Assembly (NCBI GenBank): GCA_036250195.1
Contig: JAVHZZ010000071.1
Location: 319,501 to 383,500 of the forward strand
Direction of reading: 5' to 3'
DNA: 64,000 bases
Source: Mixophyes australis
Lineage: Eukaryota; Chordata; Amphibia; Anura; Limnodynastidae
Within the stretch, counting starts at the first letter, position 1. Every line of letters starts with the position of its first letter. Under the pieces are notes generated by a model. It did not search any database and was not told the origin of the DNA. It was given only the letters and a program-made list of their open reading frames with translations. The translations under genes and the position numbers were made by a program. Shown here piece after piece: positions 51,040 through 61,170 of the stretch.

Positions 51040-52420
51040 TCATCATACTCTGCCATGCTGTCTGTGCTCCCCCTTCACACTCTGCCATGTTGCTTTTCTC
51101 CCCCTTCACACTCTGCCATGCTGCTTTTCTCCCCCTTCACACTCTGCCATGCTGTCTGTGCTCCCTCTTCACACTCTGCCATGCTGCCTGTGCTCCCTCT
51201 TCACACTGTGCCATGCTGCCTGTGCTCCCCCTTCACACTCTGCCATGCTGCCTGTGCTCCCTCTTCACACTGTGCCATGCTGCCTGTGCTCCCCCTTCAC
51301 ACTCTGCCATGCTGTCTGTGCTCCCTCTTCACACTCTGCCATGCTGCCTGTGCTCCCCCTTCACACTCTGCCATGCTGCCTGTGCACCCCCTTCACACTC
51401 TGCCATGCTGCCTGTGCTCCCTCTTCACACTCTGCCATGCTGCCTGTGCTCCCTCTTCACACTCTGCCATGCTGCCTGTGCTCCCTCTTCACACTCTGCC
51501 ATGCTGCCTGTGCTCCCCCTTCACACTCTGCCATGCTGTCTGTGCTCCCCCTTCACACTCTGCCATGCTGCCTCTGCTCCCCCTTCACACTCTGCCATGC
51601 TGCCTGTGCTCCCCCTTCACACTCTGCCATGCTGCCTGTGCTCCCCCTTCACACTCTGCCATGCTGCCTGTGCTCCCTCTTCACACTGTGCCATGCTGCC
51701 TGTGCTCCCTCTTCACACTGTGCCATGCTGGCTGTGCTCCCTCTTCACACTCTGCCATGCTGCCTGTGCTCCCTCTTCACACTGTGCCATGCTGCCTGTG
51801 CTCCCCCTTCACACTCTGCCATGCTGTCTGTGCTCCCTCTTCACACTCTGCCATGCTGCCTGTGCTCCCCCTTCACACTCTGCCATGCTGCCTGTGCTCC
51901 CCCTTCACACTCTGCCATGCTGCCTTTGCTCCCCCTTCACACTCTGCCATGCTGCCTGTGCTCCCCCTTCACTCTCTGCCATGCTGCTTTTTCTCCCCCT
52001 TCACACTCTGCCATGCTGCTTTTTCCCCCTTCACACTCTGCCATGCTGCCTGTGCTCCCCCTTCACACTCTGCCATGCTGCGTGTGCTCCCCCTTCACAC
52101 TCTGCCATGCTGCTTTTCTCCCCCTTCACACTCTGCCATGCTGCTTTCCCCCCCCCCCCTTCATACTCTGCCATGCTGCTTTTCTCCCCCTTCACACTCT
52201 GCCATGCTGCTTTCCCCCCCCCCCTTCACACTCTGCCATGCTGCTTTTTCTCCCCCTTCACACTCTGCCATGCTGCTTTCCCCCCCCCCCCCCTTCACAC
52301 TCTGCCATGCTGCTTTTCTCCCCCTTCACACTCTGCCATGCTGCTTTTTCTCCCCCTTCACACTCTGCCATGCTGCTTTCCCCCCCCCCCCCCCCTTCAC
52401 ACTCTGCCATGCTGCCTTCT
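51040..52420. repeat. 32-bp minisatellite, about 43 copies
   Basis: The unit contains TCACACTCTGCCATGCTG followed by CCTGTGCTCCC or CTTTTCTCCCCC, repeating every 32 bp (GCCATG at 51,083, then 51,115, and so on). Towards the right the unit changes to the CTTT class and gains C runs of 9-14. Since 32 is not a multiple of 3 and no stop occurs in any frame, all three plus-strand frames stay open for about 490-528 codons. These are artefacts, not genes. Confidence 0.97.
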
Positions 52421-52524
52421 CTCCCCTTTGCTTCCGTTCCTTCACTTACCTTTTCTATCGGCTTCTTTCTTCTCTTTTTTTCTCTTCTGTCTTCTTGCTG
52501 ACTCCTCTCTGTGCCGCTCCTCAC

Positions 52525-52566
52525 TGAATGTCGGGCGTGACGTGATGACATCATGCCCGACATTCA
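52525..52566. repeat. Hairpin in the right part of the hAT element
   Basis: Arms TGAATGTCGGGC (52,525-52,536) and GCCCGACATTCA (52,555-52,566) are perfectly complementary over 12 bp, with an 18-base spacer containing TGACGTGATGACATCA. Confidence 0.85.
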
Positions 52567-52758
52567 TTGCAGGTGGAGCAGGGAGGAGGAGTGCCGACAC
52601 AGCGAACAGGTGAGTATTTTAATTTTGTTTAAAGGACCCTGCTCCCCCCACCAACGAAGAGGGTGGACTCAGTCTGTAGCCACCAGTTCACTGAACTGAC
52701 CCTAAAATTAGGTTTCGGTTCTGGCGAACCGGTGAGAACCGTCTGAATCCACCCACTG

Positions 52759-54396
52759 TATATAGCGCCAGCAATATCCATAGCGTTGTACAATTGGGAA
52801 CAAGCACAGTAATAAAACAATACTGGGTAATACAGACAGAGAAGTAAGAGGGCCCTGCTCGCAAGCTTACAATCTATAGGACAATGCTAGTTTTGATTCA
52901 TGAGGGTAAGTGCTACATATTGCATATTGATCCAGCCAGATTGCGAAGGTAAAAAGTATTCAGTGGGCTGTGTGATCAGTCACACAGCAGTGTTGGTCAG
53001 ACGGTTGCTGTCTTGTGTTAGCTGTGTAGATTATGGTTTTAGGGTAACCTAGGGAGATTAAGATGGGGGTTGAGGAATATTATAAGCTTCCCTGAAGAGG
53101 TGGGTTTTCAGAGAACGCTTGAAAGTTTGAAGACTATAGGAAAGTCTTATTGTGCCAGGGAGGGAATTCCATAAAGTGTGTGCAGCCCGAAAAAAGTCCT
53201 GTTAATGGGAATGGGAGGAAGAGATGAGAGTGGAAGAGAGACGCAGATCTTGTGCAGAACGGAGGTGTCGAGTTGGGAGATACTTTGAGACAAGTGAGGA
53301 GATGTATGTCGGTGCAATGATGATGGCCTTGTATGTTAGTAGAAGTAATTTATATTGGATTCGGTGAAAAACAGGCAGCCAATGTAGAGACTGACAGAGT
53401 GGCTCAGCAGAGGAAGAACGATTCTAGGAAAATCAATCTAGCCGCTGCGTGCAAAATAGATTGTAGGGGTTTGAGTCTGACTTTGGGAAGACCAGTAAGG
53501 AGGGAATTGCAATAGTCGATGTGGGAGATGATGAGGGCATGAATTAATGTTTTTGCAGTGTCTTGTGGGAGATATGTACGTATTCTGAAAATGCTTTTTA
53601 GATGTATATAACATGATGTGGGGAACAAAGGATAGTTGTGAGTCAAGGATTACACCTAGGCAACGAGCTTGCAGGGTGGGATTTATGGTCATGTTATCAA
53701 CAGAAATAGAAATATCAGGCAGGAAGCTTCTATTGTTGGGTGGGAATATTATTAATTCTGTTTTTGAAAGATCGAGTTTGAGTTGGCGAGAAGACATCCA
53801 AGATGAAATGGTAGAAAGACAGTCAGTAACGCGAGACAACACAGATGGTGAAAGATCAGGAGAGGATAGATAGATTTGTGTATCATCCGCATAGAGATGA
53901 TACTGAAAGGAACTTATTAGTTTTCCAAGAGAAGTGGTGTAGATAGAGAATAGCAGAGGACCTAGGACTAAGCCTTGCGGTACTCCAACTGATAAAGGAA
54001 GTGGAGCAGAGGTGGATCCAGAGAAATTAACACTGAAAGAGCGATTAGATAGGTAGGATGAGAACCAGGATAGGACAGTGCCTTCAAGACCTAGGGATTG
54101 TAGCATTTGTTTGAGGAGAGAGTGGTCAACAGTGTCAAATGCAGGAGAGAGATCCAGGAGAATTAGAAGAGAGTAATCACGTTTAGTTTTAGCTGTGATC
54201 AGATCATTGACAACAACCTTGGTCAGCGCAGTCTCTGTGGAGTGTTGGGAACGAAAGCTTGACTCAAGGGGATCCAGTAGGTTGTTTGCAGAAAGGAAGC
54301 GTGTGAGGCGAGTATAGGCAATTCTCTCGTGAAGTTTGAAGGGGCATGGGAGATGGGAGATGGGGTAGTAATTTGAGAGAGAGTTTGGGTTAGAAT
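52759..54396 (-). mobile_element. L2/CR1-type LINE, minus strand, truncated at 5' end
   Basis: The 3' UTR at 52,767-53,060 contains, on the minus strand, TTGTAAGCTTGCGAGCAGGG and a TATATAGCGCC-type tail, the same words as the plus-strand LINE end at 41.5 kb. The coding remnant occupies 53,063-54,396. The hAT copy at 54,397 cuts it on the 5' side. No continuation is seen on the far side of that hAT copy, so it was probably already 5'-truncated, or rearranged. Confidence 0.88.
53063..54396 (-). pseudogene. LINE ORF2 reverse transcriptase remnant
   Basis: The longest frame (54,396 down to about 53,610) holds the reverse transcriptase core: [12 protein letters not shown] near the start, [17 protein letters not shown] with the first catalytic aspartate, [15 protein letters not shown], and YADDTQIYL with the double aspartate. 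A frameshift at about 53,605-53,615 moves the reading to a second frame ([14 protein letters not shown]). Further shifts lead to HWLPVFHRIQYKLL (near 53,365), an in-frame stop near 53,200, and the C-terminal FKRSLKTHLFREAY near 53,090. The endonuclease domain is absent. The order and wording fit L2/CR1-clade elements. The apparent start codon lies in the neighbouring hAT terminus and is not real. Confidence 0.9.
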
Positions 54397-54787
54397 TAGA
54401 GATGGTCACTGACGCCCGTGTTTTGGTTTTGGATTCGGTTTTGGATCTGGATTACCGTCGTGTTTTGGTTTTGGTTTTGCAAAACCGCCATTGCGTGTTT
54501 TGGTTTTAGTTTTGGTTTTGTTTGGTTTTGTTTTGCTATTTTGTTGGAAAAATCAATGTTTTTGGGCCTAAAATAACCCAATTTAGTGCTCCAACTGTTT
54601 TAGAGATAAGTAATCTAATTGTAGAGGTAATAAATCATCCAAAAAACTGTTTAATTCTTCGTTGGTAGGTCTATTCTACACACAAAACAGATTGTCTTCC
54701 TCTCCATCTATGCATATTGGCAATGCAGCCATCGTCCTTGGATGTATATTACACCCTACAGTTAAATATGTAAAGAAATGGAAAAAG

Positions 54788-54905
54788 GCAGTTTGGTTTC
54801 TGGCTCTCTAGGCCCCCCTCCACTTGTATAAAATACCAAAAAAATTCAGCCGTTATAGACTGTACAATATTAATTGACATGGAGAAAGCCAGTTTGGGGT
54901 CACTC
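54788..54905. repeat. Single copy of the trailer unit that is triplicated in copy 2
   Basis: CAGTTTGGTTTCTGGCTCTC to GGAGAAAGCCAGTTTGGGGT corresponds to the 100-bp unit present three times at 61,171-61,470. Here it occurs once, plus the start of the next. Confidence 0.85.
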
Positions 54906-55023
54906 TGTCTATGACACCCTACCCTTAAGGATAAATTGCCCAAACGGCAGCCTTTCAAGACGGTACGTGATATGGAAATGCCACAAGTCCCTTTCCTCTT
55001 TGGGGGTAGATTGCACCCTACAC

Positions 55024-57835
55024 TTACATAGAAAGTTTTAAAAAGATGTTATCGTCATCATCCTTAGCTTCATCCTCACCCTCATCGGTGTGTACGTCAT
55101 AATCACAGACTATCAATTCATCGCCGCTTGAATCCGCCATTAGAGAACAGTCAGTGCTTGGATGTCTTGGATGGTGAAGGCCTTCCTCGTGGAAGATGTA
55201 GTTCATTTTTATAAACATCTTTTTCTCCACATTTTTGGGAAGTAACCTTCTACGGCGATCACTGACTAAGTTCCCGGCTGTACTAAATACTCGTTCAGAG
55301 TACACACTGGAGGGTGGGCAGCTTAGGTATTGTAAAGCAAGTTTGTACATGGGTTTCCAAATGGCCTGCTTTTCTTCCCAGTAAGGAAAGGGACTGTCTG
55401 ACATTTCCATATCAACTACCTCTTGAAAGTAATCCTCCACCATCCTTTGCATGTTTATACTCATATTGGATGGAGTTATGGGCAAAGTGACACATTTTTT
55501 TGAAAAATCCTTCAAACCAGCCCAGATGTTAAATTGTTCTGGTCTGCCCCCTGTGTCTTCCCTGCTTCTTTTTTGGAAATTTAATTTTTTACGAGCAACA
55601 GCTTGAGAAAGTGAAGGAGGACACGTTGTCAAGCCGAGGCCCAGTTCAGCGGCCAACTTGCTGAGCAATAGCTCCTTGCAAAAGTTCACATCTCGCTCAT
55701 TTACAAGTAAAGACTCAATGTAGGTTTTAAACCTTGGATCAAGCAGTGGCCAAAACGTACTGATCCGAGTTCAAGATCTTAATAACTCGAGGATCATTGT
55801 GAAGCGAATTAAGTATTTGATCGACAAGGCCAACATACTTTGCTGAATTGCTTGCTTTCAGCTCCTCCTTCATTTTCTCAAGCTGCTTTTCCAATAGTCT
55901 AATTAAAGGAATGACTTGGCTCAAACTAGCAGAGTCTGCACTCACCTCACACGTCACAACTTCAAATGGTTTCAGCACCTTGCACAGGACTGAAAGGATT
56001 CCCCACTGTGCAAGAGTGAAATACATCCCCCCTCCTTTCCCAATGTCATGGCTTGTGCAATATGCTTGGATGGCTTTGCGCTGTTCCTCCATCCTCTGAA
56101 GCATGTACAGGGTGGAATTCCACCTAGTTACCACCTCTTGCTTAAGTTGGTGGCAGGGCAAGTTAAACTGCTCTTGGAGCTGCTGTTATCTCCTACATGC
56201 TGTGGCTGAATGCCTGAAATGGCCTGAAATTTTATGGGCCACCGAAAGCATCTCCTGCACCTCACGGTTATTTCATAGGAAGCTCTGCACCACCAAGTTG
56301 ATGGTGTGAGCGCAACAGGAAATATGTTGGAAATCACCCAGCTGTAATGCTCGCACTATATTGTTGGCGTTATCAGAAATGACATACCCTGGGGAGAGTA
56401 CGAGTGGTATAAGCCATGCATCAATCACATCTCTCGGTTTGCATAACAAATTGTCAGCCGTATGCCTGTTAGTGAAGCCGGTGATACAAAGAGTGGCCTG
56501 CCTGTGACAAATGTTACGTAGTGGTGTACATGCTGCTGCTGTTCCTGCTGGTGAAGGTGAATGACCAACCCAGTGGGCTGTCACAGTCATATAGTCTTTG
56601 GTTTGGCCACTTCCACTTGTCCACATATCTGTGGTTAAGTGGACAGTGGGCAGAATGGCATTTTTCAGCGCAATCTCTACATTTTTACACACTTTTTGGT
56701 ATAGTTGTGGAATTGCTTTACGGGAGAAATGGTGTCGCGATGGAATTCTGTAACACGGACACAAAACCTCAATTAACTGTGAAAAACCAGCTGCGTTTAT
56801 TGTGGAGATTGGACGCAGATCTAACACTAACATTGCAGCCATGGCGTCTGTGATTCGCTTGGCGACTGGGTGACTGCTGTCATATTTGCTTCCCCTCGCA
56901 AATGATTGTTTCACAGTTAATTGCTGAAATGTAGGACTGCTCATTTTCTTGACCTGCCTCTGGGATGACGATTCACCCCCAGCAGCAGCAACAGCAGCAG
57001 TGGGACTAACACTTTCTTCAGAGGAATCAATAATAGTGCAGGAGTCATCCAGCCTTAAGTGGGATGCCAGGCTAACTCCGAGCGCTACTGAGGATATTGA
57101 TGAGGATGGTGTGGTGGGTGTATTTTGTAGCCGTCGGTATGTCGGTGAGCGGAGGGTCTTAGCTGATGAGGGAGTGCTTGTATTCTTTTGGGAAGAACTT
57201 TCAGTTTTTCCCAACACTTTGCCATGAACTCTCGTTAAATGGCGTAACATAGACGATGTTCCAAGATGGTTAAGGTCCCTCCCTCGACTGACTGTGGCTT
57301 GACATACACTACAAATGGCTATACAATTGTTGTCTGGATTTGGGTAGAAATAATTCCACACATAAGAAGTGGATTTTTTTGTTTTATGCCGAGGCATGAC
57401 AATGGCCTTTTTCTTGTCACGTGCCAGAACTGCTGCCACTGGTGCAGGACTTACACAAACAACCTCATCCTCATCAACATCCTCATTAGCGCCCTCGTCG
57501 CCTACACAAATCTCCCCCTCATCCTCTTCTAATTCCAAAGTGGCATCCTCAATTTGGGTATCACCGGCTACACTCGGGCTATTAAGGCACACATCAGCAG
57601 AATGCTCACTATTAGACATCCCACTGTTGGATGGACTCTCCACAGGGATTGTTGTCATTTGTGAATCAGAGCAAACATTCTCCTCTAATGCCTCACTGTT
57701 ATCTTGCAGCTCGGCTTTGACGCGTAACAGTAGTTGTGCACCAATTGTAGGCTGGGTAACTTTTTGGGATCTGCCACTAATAGCCAAAGGTGAAGGCCTC
57801 ATTCTCTCTTTGCCACTGCGTGTGTAGAATGGCAT
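55024..57835 (-). pseudogene. hAT transposase with BED finger, inactivated (copy 1)
   Basis: The first true ATG is at 57,835 (MPFYTRSGKERMRPSPL); the open frame extends a few codons upstream only through non-ATG codons. Domains in order: acidic low-complexity region; BED finger (YVWNYFYPNPDN, CSVC, LRHLTRVH); Ser/Thr linker; RNase H-like catalytic core (LTTDMW, VISDNANNIV, TRWNSTLYML); C-terminal hAT dimerisation domain (SSVYSERVFSTAGNLVSDRR). Against copy 2 it carries three clear lesions: TGA at 56,273-56,275 where copy 2 has CGA (a CpG-decay change), TAA at 56,186-56,188 for TTA, and a 2-bp deletion near 55,744. An A11 run at 57,844-57,854 may be a fourth, upstream shift. Its C-terminus (DNIFLKLSM) is 15 residues longer than copy 2. 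Confidence 0.92.
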
Positions 57836-57945
57836 GTTTGCAATTTTTTTTTTTATCGGCACTTAACTTTTGCTCAGTAACACTTCTTTTTCGCTTCAAT
57901 ACAGTAAAATTTTTTTTTGTTTTGTTTTTTGCACTGATTTGGAAA

Positions 57946-58145
57946 CACTCTGTTGACAGATATGACTTTTGACAGACAGAAATATTTATGCACAATTAGG
58001 GAGGACACCCCAAAAGCACTGGGGAGTGCTAAAAATTATTTGGTAGATACTGCTGACAGATATGACTTTTGACAGCCAGAAATATTTATGCACAATTATG
58101 GGGGACACCCCAAAAGCACTGGGGAGTGCCAAATATTAACAAAAA
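57946..58145. repeat. 100-bp tandem duplication in hAT leader
   Basis: GACAGATATGACTTTTGACAG at 57,955 recurs at 58,055, and the whole block through ACACCCCAAAAGCACTGGGG repeats with a 100-bp period for nearly two units. It lies between the 5' end domain and the transposase start, the same relative position as the satellite-like unit in the 47-kb element. Confidence 0.88.
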
Positions 58146-58614
58146 ATAATAAACCTCTATCCTCCTCTCTTCTCTAGCGATTTTTGTTAGAGCAATTGCA
58201 AGAAGAATATTTGATTCTCTGTCCCTGCTCTAATCAGCCTGTGACTACACCCTGCTCTCTCCCTCTGTCAAATGGCAATGGATTGCTGTAGAGGCGTGTA
58301 TTTATAATGTTGAAGTATCGCGAGAACCGAGCCCCGAGATCCGACGACGTCACGATGACGTTCGGCCTCGATTTGGATTCGGAACGGGCGGGAGAGTACC
58401 GAGCTTCTCCTCAGCTCGGTACTCGGATAGCCAAAGTTCGGGTGGGTTCGGTTCTCGGGGAACCGGACCCGCCCATCTCTAGTAATAAGGGACCAAAATT
58501 TCTCATTGGCAACTGGTCCATGTTCTTGATATCTTACATACTTACCAACCTTTGAAAAGTGAATTCCGGGAGATCCTGAGAAGGTCGTGGTGGGAGGGGG
58601 CAGGGCGCGGTCAG

Positions 58615-58766
58615 TCTACAACACAGCGCACTGCGGAGACTTTGAGTCGTGGCTACTTGGTGCAACATGTGGCCATAGGCCGGCATAAGAGTATGCGTCC
58701 AGTTAATTTTGAAAGGAAAAAAAAAGGTTTCTAAATTATAGCAACTATCATCATCAGCTATTTATA
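58615..58766 (+). repeat. Direct repeat, left copy (partner 60,107-60,260)
   Basis: CAGCGCACTGCGGAGACTTT, then GGCCGGC.TAAGAG, then TTTCTAAATTA.AG and ATCAGCTATTTATA occur in the same order in both copies, about 1.49 kb apart and diverged by scattered changes and small indels. They may be the bounding copies of one composite element or two insertions of the same family. Confidence 0.8.
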
Positions 58767-58939
58767 TAGCGCCACTAATTCCGCAGCGCTGTACAGAGAA
58801 CTCACATCAGTCCTTGACCATTGGCGCTTACAGTCTAAATTCCCTCACATACACAGACTAAAGTCAAGTTAATAGCAGCAAAGCAACCTACTAGTATGTT
58901 TTTGGATTGTGTGATGAAACCCATGCAAATGTGGGCAAC

Positions 58940-59040
58940 ATACAACCTCTACCCAGATAAGGTCATGGGTGGGAATTGTACTCAAGACCCCAATACTGCA
59001 AAGCAGAGGTGCTAACCACTGAAAAACCCCCGGCTGTAGT
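58940..59040 (-). mobile_element. SINE-like tRNA head fragment, minus strand
   Basis: On the minus strand, GTGGTTAGCACCTCTGC-type box A surroundings and a box B-like block near 58,975 match the plus-strand copies at 59.2 and 60.7 kb. On the plus strand this reads GGGAATTGTACTCAAGACCC and GAGGTGCTAACCACTG. Confidence 0.65.
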
Positions 59041-59211
59041 CCTGGTGGGAAGTTTGGATTGTGGGTCAGTGTGGTGAGAGGAGACAATATGTAAGAAATG
59101 TGTTTTAGTTTCCTCAAACAAGCCCAGCGTTGGAGGGTAGGGCCAGCTGTGGGATGTGGGGCAGCCTGATGAGCCAAGGAGGAGATAGAGAGGGACATTT
59201 AGAGTATAGCA

Positions 59212-59320
59212 GAATGGTGGCTCAGTGGTTAGCACTTCTGCCTCACAGCGCTGGGGTCATGAGTTTGATTCCCTACCATGACCTTATATGTGTGGAGTTT
59301 GTGTGTTTTCTCTGTGTTTG
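59212..59320 (+). mobile_element. SINE-like element with tRNA-type promoter boxes
   Basis: TGGCTCAGTGG at 59,218-59,228 fits the RNA polymerase III box A. AGTTTGATTCC at 59,262-59,272 fits box B with two changes. The spacing is tRNA-like. The following GTGTGGAGTTTGTGTG matches the other copies in this nest. It is probably a short retroelement head and not a functional tRNA gene, since no cloverleaf closes. Confidence 0.7.
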
Positions 59321-59484
59321 TTCTCCCAGCTCAAACGAAATCACAAACTTATTTCTGCAAGTCTGGGAGGGGTAGGAAGAGGAATAAGACTTTTAGTAGG
59401 GTGTTCATCTTGATCAAACTAATCCTCCCCAGAAGCCTTAGGAACGTCATGTCCTATAGATTTCTGACAAACTGAAGTAAAATC

Positions 59485-60075
59485 ATTACTGTCACCCACT
59501 GATTTCAAATCAGTGCCACTGAACCCGGGTGATTTTACTAGATTTCTCCTAATTTCAGTGAATTAAGGAAAATTACAGATAAAAACAGGACTGGCTTTAA
59601 AAAGTCCTCCTTTGATGGAATTACACAAATGTACCTCTGCACACCTTCCTTTCCTTATGTCTGATATCCATTGTTCACAAATAATTGGGTTTTTGCATTC
59701 AATCAAATAAGACTGGAAGTATGAGCCAAAACCCGTCCTGGTTTTTTTCTTAAAATTTCTTCAATTCACTGAAATCAGGGAAAATCAACTGAAATCACCC
59801 AGAGTCAGTGAGATTGATTTCAAATCACTGCAATCACCCTTTGATTTCAAAACAGTCCCACTGGATCTGGATGATTTCACTGGATTTCAGTGAATTCTTG
59901 AAAATAGCCAGAAAAAAACAGGACTGGGGTTTTCTGTGTTGCTTTTCCAAGCCAGGCTTCTTTCTGGTGGGAACCGAGAGCAATAAAATACCCACTGCTT
60001 CTTTGTGTCTCCTCTCTGATATTCATTGTCCACAAATAATCAAGAATTTTAGCAATTCATCCAAACTCGGGCACT
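59485..60075. repeat. Fold-back and direct repeats around a TGATTTCAGTGAATT core
   Basis: A block at about 59,485-59,610 (GGGTGATTTTACTAGATTT, TTTCAGTGAATTAAGG, AAAACAGGACTGG) reappears inverted at 59,725-59,845 and again in direct orientation at about 59,840-59,940. The sequence after the first block (GATATCCATTGTTCACAAAT) also recurs after the third (GATATTCATTGTCCACAAAT, near 60,020). A short perfect palindrome, CACTGATTTCAAATCAGTG, lies at 59,497-59,515. This is the form of a decayed fold-back transposon with a partial tandem copy. Confidence 0.7.
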
Positions 60076-60106
60076 CGCTGTGGGCAGTCTTTGGACCCGA
60101 GGCAAC

Positions 60107-60260
60107 GCTACAACGCAGCGCACTGCGGAGACTTTGAGCCGTAGCTACACGCTGCGACATCGGGCCATTGGCCGGCGTAAGAGAAAAAGATGTGCCCAGT
60201 TAATTGTTAATGGGGGAAAAAAAGTTTCTAAATTACAGTAACTGTCATCAGCTATTTATA
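60107..60260 (+). repeat. Direct repeat, right copy (partner 58,615-58,766)
   Basis: This matches the left copy from GCTACAACGCAGCGCACTGC through CAGCTATTTATA. It is followed immediately by the left arm of the inverted SINE pair. Confidence 0.8.
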
Positions 60261-60264
60261 CATC

Positions 60265-60774
60265 AAACACAGGGAGAGCATACTAACTCCACACATATAA
60301 GGCCAGGGTCAGGAATTGAACTCACAAGCCCAGTTTTGTAAGGCAGGAGTGCTAACCACTAGGCCACCATACTGCCCTTAATGCAAGAGCCATGTATGTA
60401 TCATTTATTGTTCTAAAATAAATTCCAGTGAATCCGGAGGATTTTATGTATTTTATGTATTTTCCAGTTAGTAAAATTCTCTGTGTGTTCTCTTTTGTCT
60501 GTCCTCCCAGCCCAAATGAAATCACAAACTTATTTCTGCAAGTCTGGTAGGGGTAGGATCTACCTTTAATTCCCAGGCACATGAGAATTAGGGTTACGGT
60601 TAGGGTTAGGTTAAAATTTATTTTAGATCAATAAATGATACATACATGGCGCTTGCATTAAGGACAGTATGGTGGCCTAGTGGTTAGCACTCCTGCCTTA
60701 CAACACTGGGGTTGCGAGTTCAATTCCCAACCATGGCCTTATCTGTGTGGAGTTTGTACGCTCTCCCTGTGTTT
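60265..60774. repeat. Inverted pair of SINE-like units, 160-bp arms
   Basis: The left arm 60,265-60,425 (minus-strand SINE head) and right arm 60,615-60,774 (plus-strand SINE head; box A TGGCCTAGTGG at 60,673-60,683, box B GAGTTCAATTCC at 60,716-60,727) are nearly complementary over their whole length. The 189-bp spacer contains GAAATCACAAACTTATTTCT, also found near 59,340. Transcripts could fold into a long hairpin. The right arm is interrupted by hAT copy 2. Confidence 0.88.
60588..60612. repeat. Short interstitial telomere-like motif
   Basis: TTAGGG, TTACGG, TTAGGG, TTAGG follow one another, four units with one substitution, in the spacer beside the right arm of the inverted pair. It is too short to show telomere origin. 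Confidence 0.8.
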
Positions 60775-61170
60775 AATATAGAGATGGTCACTGACCCCTG
60801 TGTTTTGGTTTTGGATCTGGATTACCGTCGTGTTTTGGTTTTGGTTTTGGTTTTGCAAAACCGCCATTGCGTGTTTTGGTTTTGGTTTTGGTTTTGTTTG
60901 GTTTTGTTTTGCTATTTTTTTGGAAAATCCATGTTTTTGGGCCTAAATTAACCCAATTTAGTGCTCCAACTGTTTTAGAGACAAGTAATCTAATTGTTGA
61001 GGTAATAAATCATCCAAAAAAACAGTTTAATTCTTCGTTGGTAGGCCTATTCTACACACAAAACAGATTGTCTTCCTCTCCATCTATGCATATTGGCAAT
61101 GCAGCCATCGTCTTTGAATGTATATTACACCCTACACTTATAGTTAAATATGTAAAGAAATGGAAAAAGC

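Larger units (their letters stand above)
50614..52758. mobile_element. Non-autonomous hAT element carrying a minisatellite
   Basis: The left end is CAGTGGTGGGATTCAAATAA and the right end in reverse complement is CAGTGGGTGGATTCAGACGG. Both continue into an ACCGGTTCTC block. The 8-bp flanks TATACAGC (50,606-50,613) and TATATAGC (52,759-52,766) match at 7 of 8 positions, as expected for an aged hAT target duplication. It sits inside the 3' tail of the LINE at 52.8-54.4 kb. The interior is an AT-rich left part, the 32-bp minisatellite, and a right part with a hairpin at 52,525-52,566 (arms AATGTCGGGC and GCCCGACATT). No transposase is present. Confidence 0.88.
54397..58481 (-). mobile_element. 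Complete hAT transposon, copy 1 (4.1 kb)
   Basis: The ends are TAGAGATGG on the left (54,397) and its complement CCCATCTCTA on the right (to 58,481). The flanks GTTAGAAT and GTAATAAG match at only 5 of 8 positions, so the target duplication is eroded or absent. The 3' trailer (54,397-55,023) begins with TTTTGG-rich DNA. The transposase occupies 55,024-57,835. The 5' leader (57,836-58,481) contains a 100-bp tandem duplication and a CpG-rich end domain with a 12-bp hairpin (GAGTACCGAGCT, 58,394-58,405, with its complement to 58,424). It closely matches copy 2 at 60.8 kb throughout. Confidence 0.9.
58482..60776. other. Nest of small repeats between the two hAT copies
   Basis: No gene is present. 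The interval starts with a fragment resembling the 49,886 element end (CATACTTACCAACCTTTG at 58,536). It then contains a LINE-tail-like piece (TTTATATAGCGCCAC at 58,760), SINE fragments, two long inverted-repeat systems and a direct repeat, listed separately. It behaves as an insertion hotspot. Confidence 0.75.

Noticed and set aside
50915..52613. Three long plus-strand frames of 490-528 codons
   Set aside because: All three frames are open over the same 32-bp minisatellite because the unit has no stop in any frame. The peptides are Ser/His/Cys/Leu/Pro repeats without family resemblance.
53438..54409. Start codon of the LINE reverse transcriptase at 54,409
   Set aside because: The first codons lie in the terminal repeat of the adjacent hAT element; the frame is a chance fusion at the insertion junction.
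56521..57827. Plus-strand frames of 80-152 codons opposite the hAT transposases
   Set aside because: They are antisense shadows of the transposase reading frame, and copies of them occur opposite both transposons.
59212..59273. Functional tRNA gene
   Set aside because: Box A and box B-like sequences are present, but there is no acceptor stem or anticodon arm; a SINE head is a better explanation.
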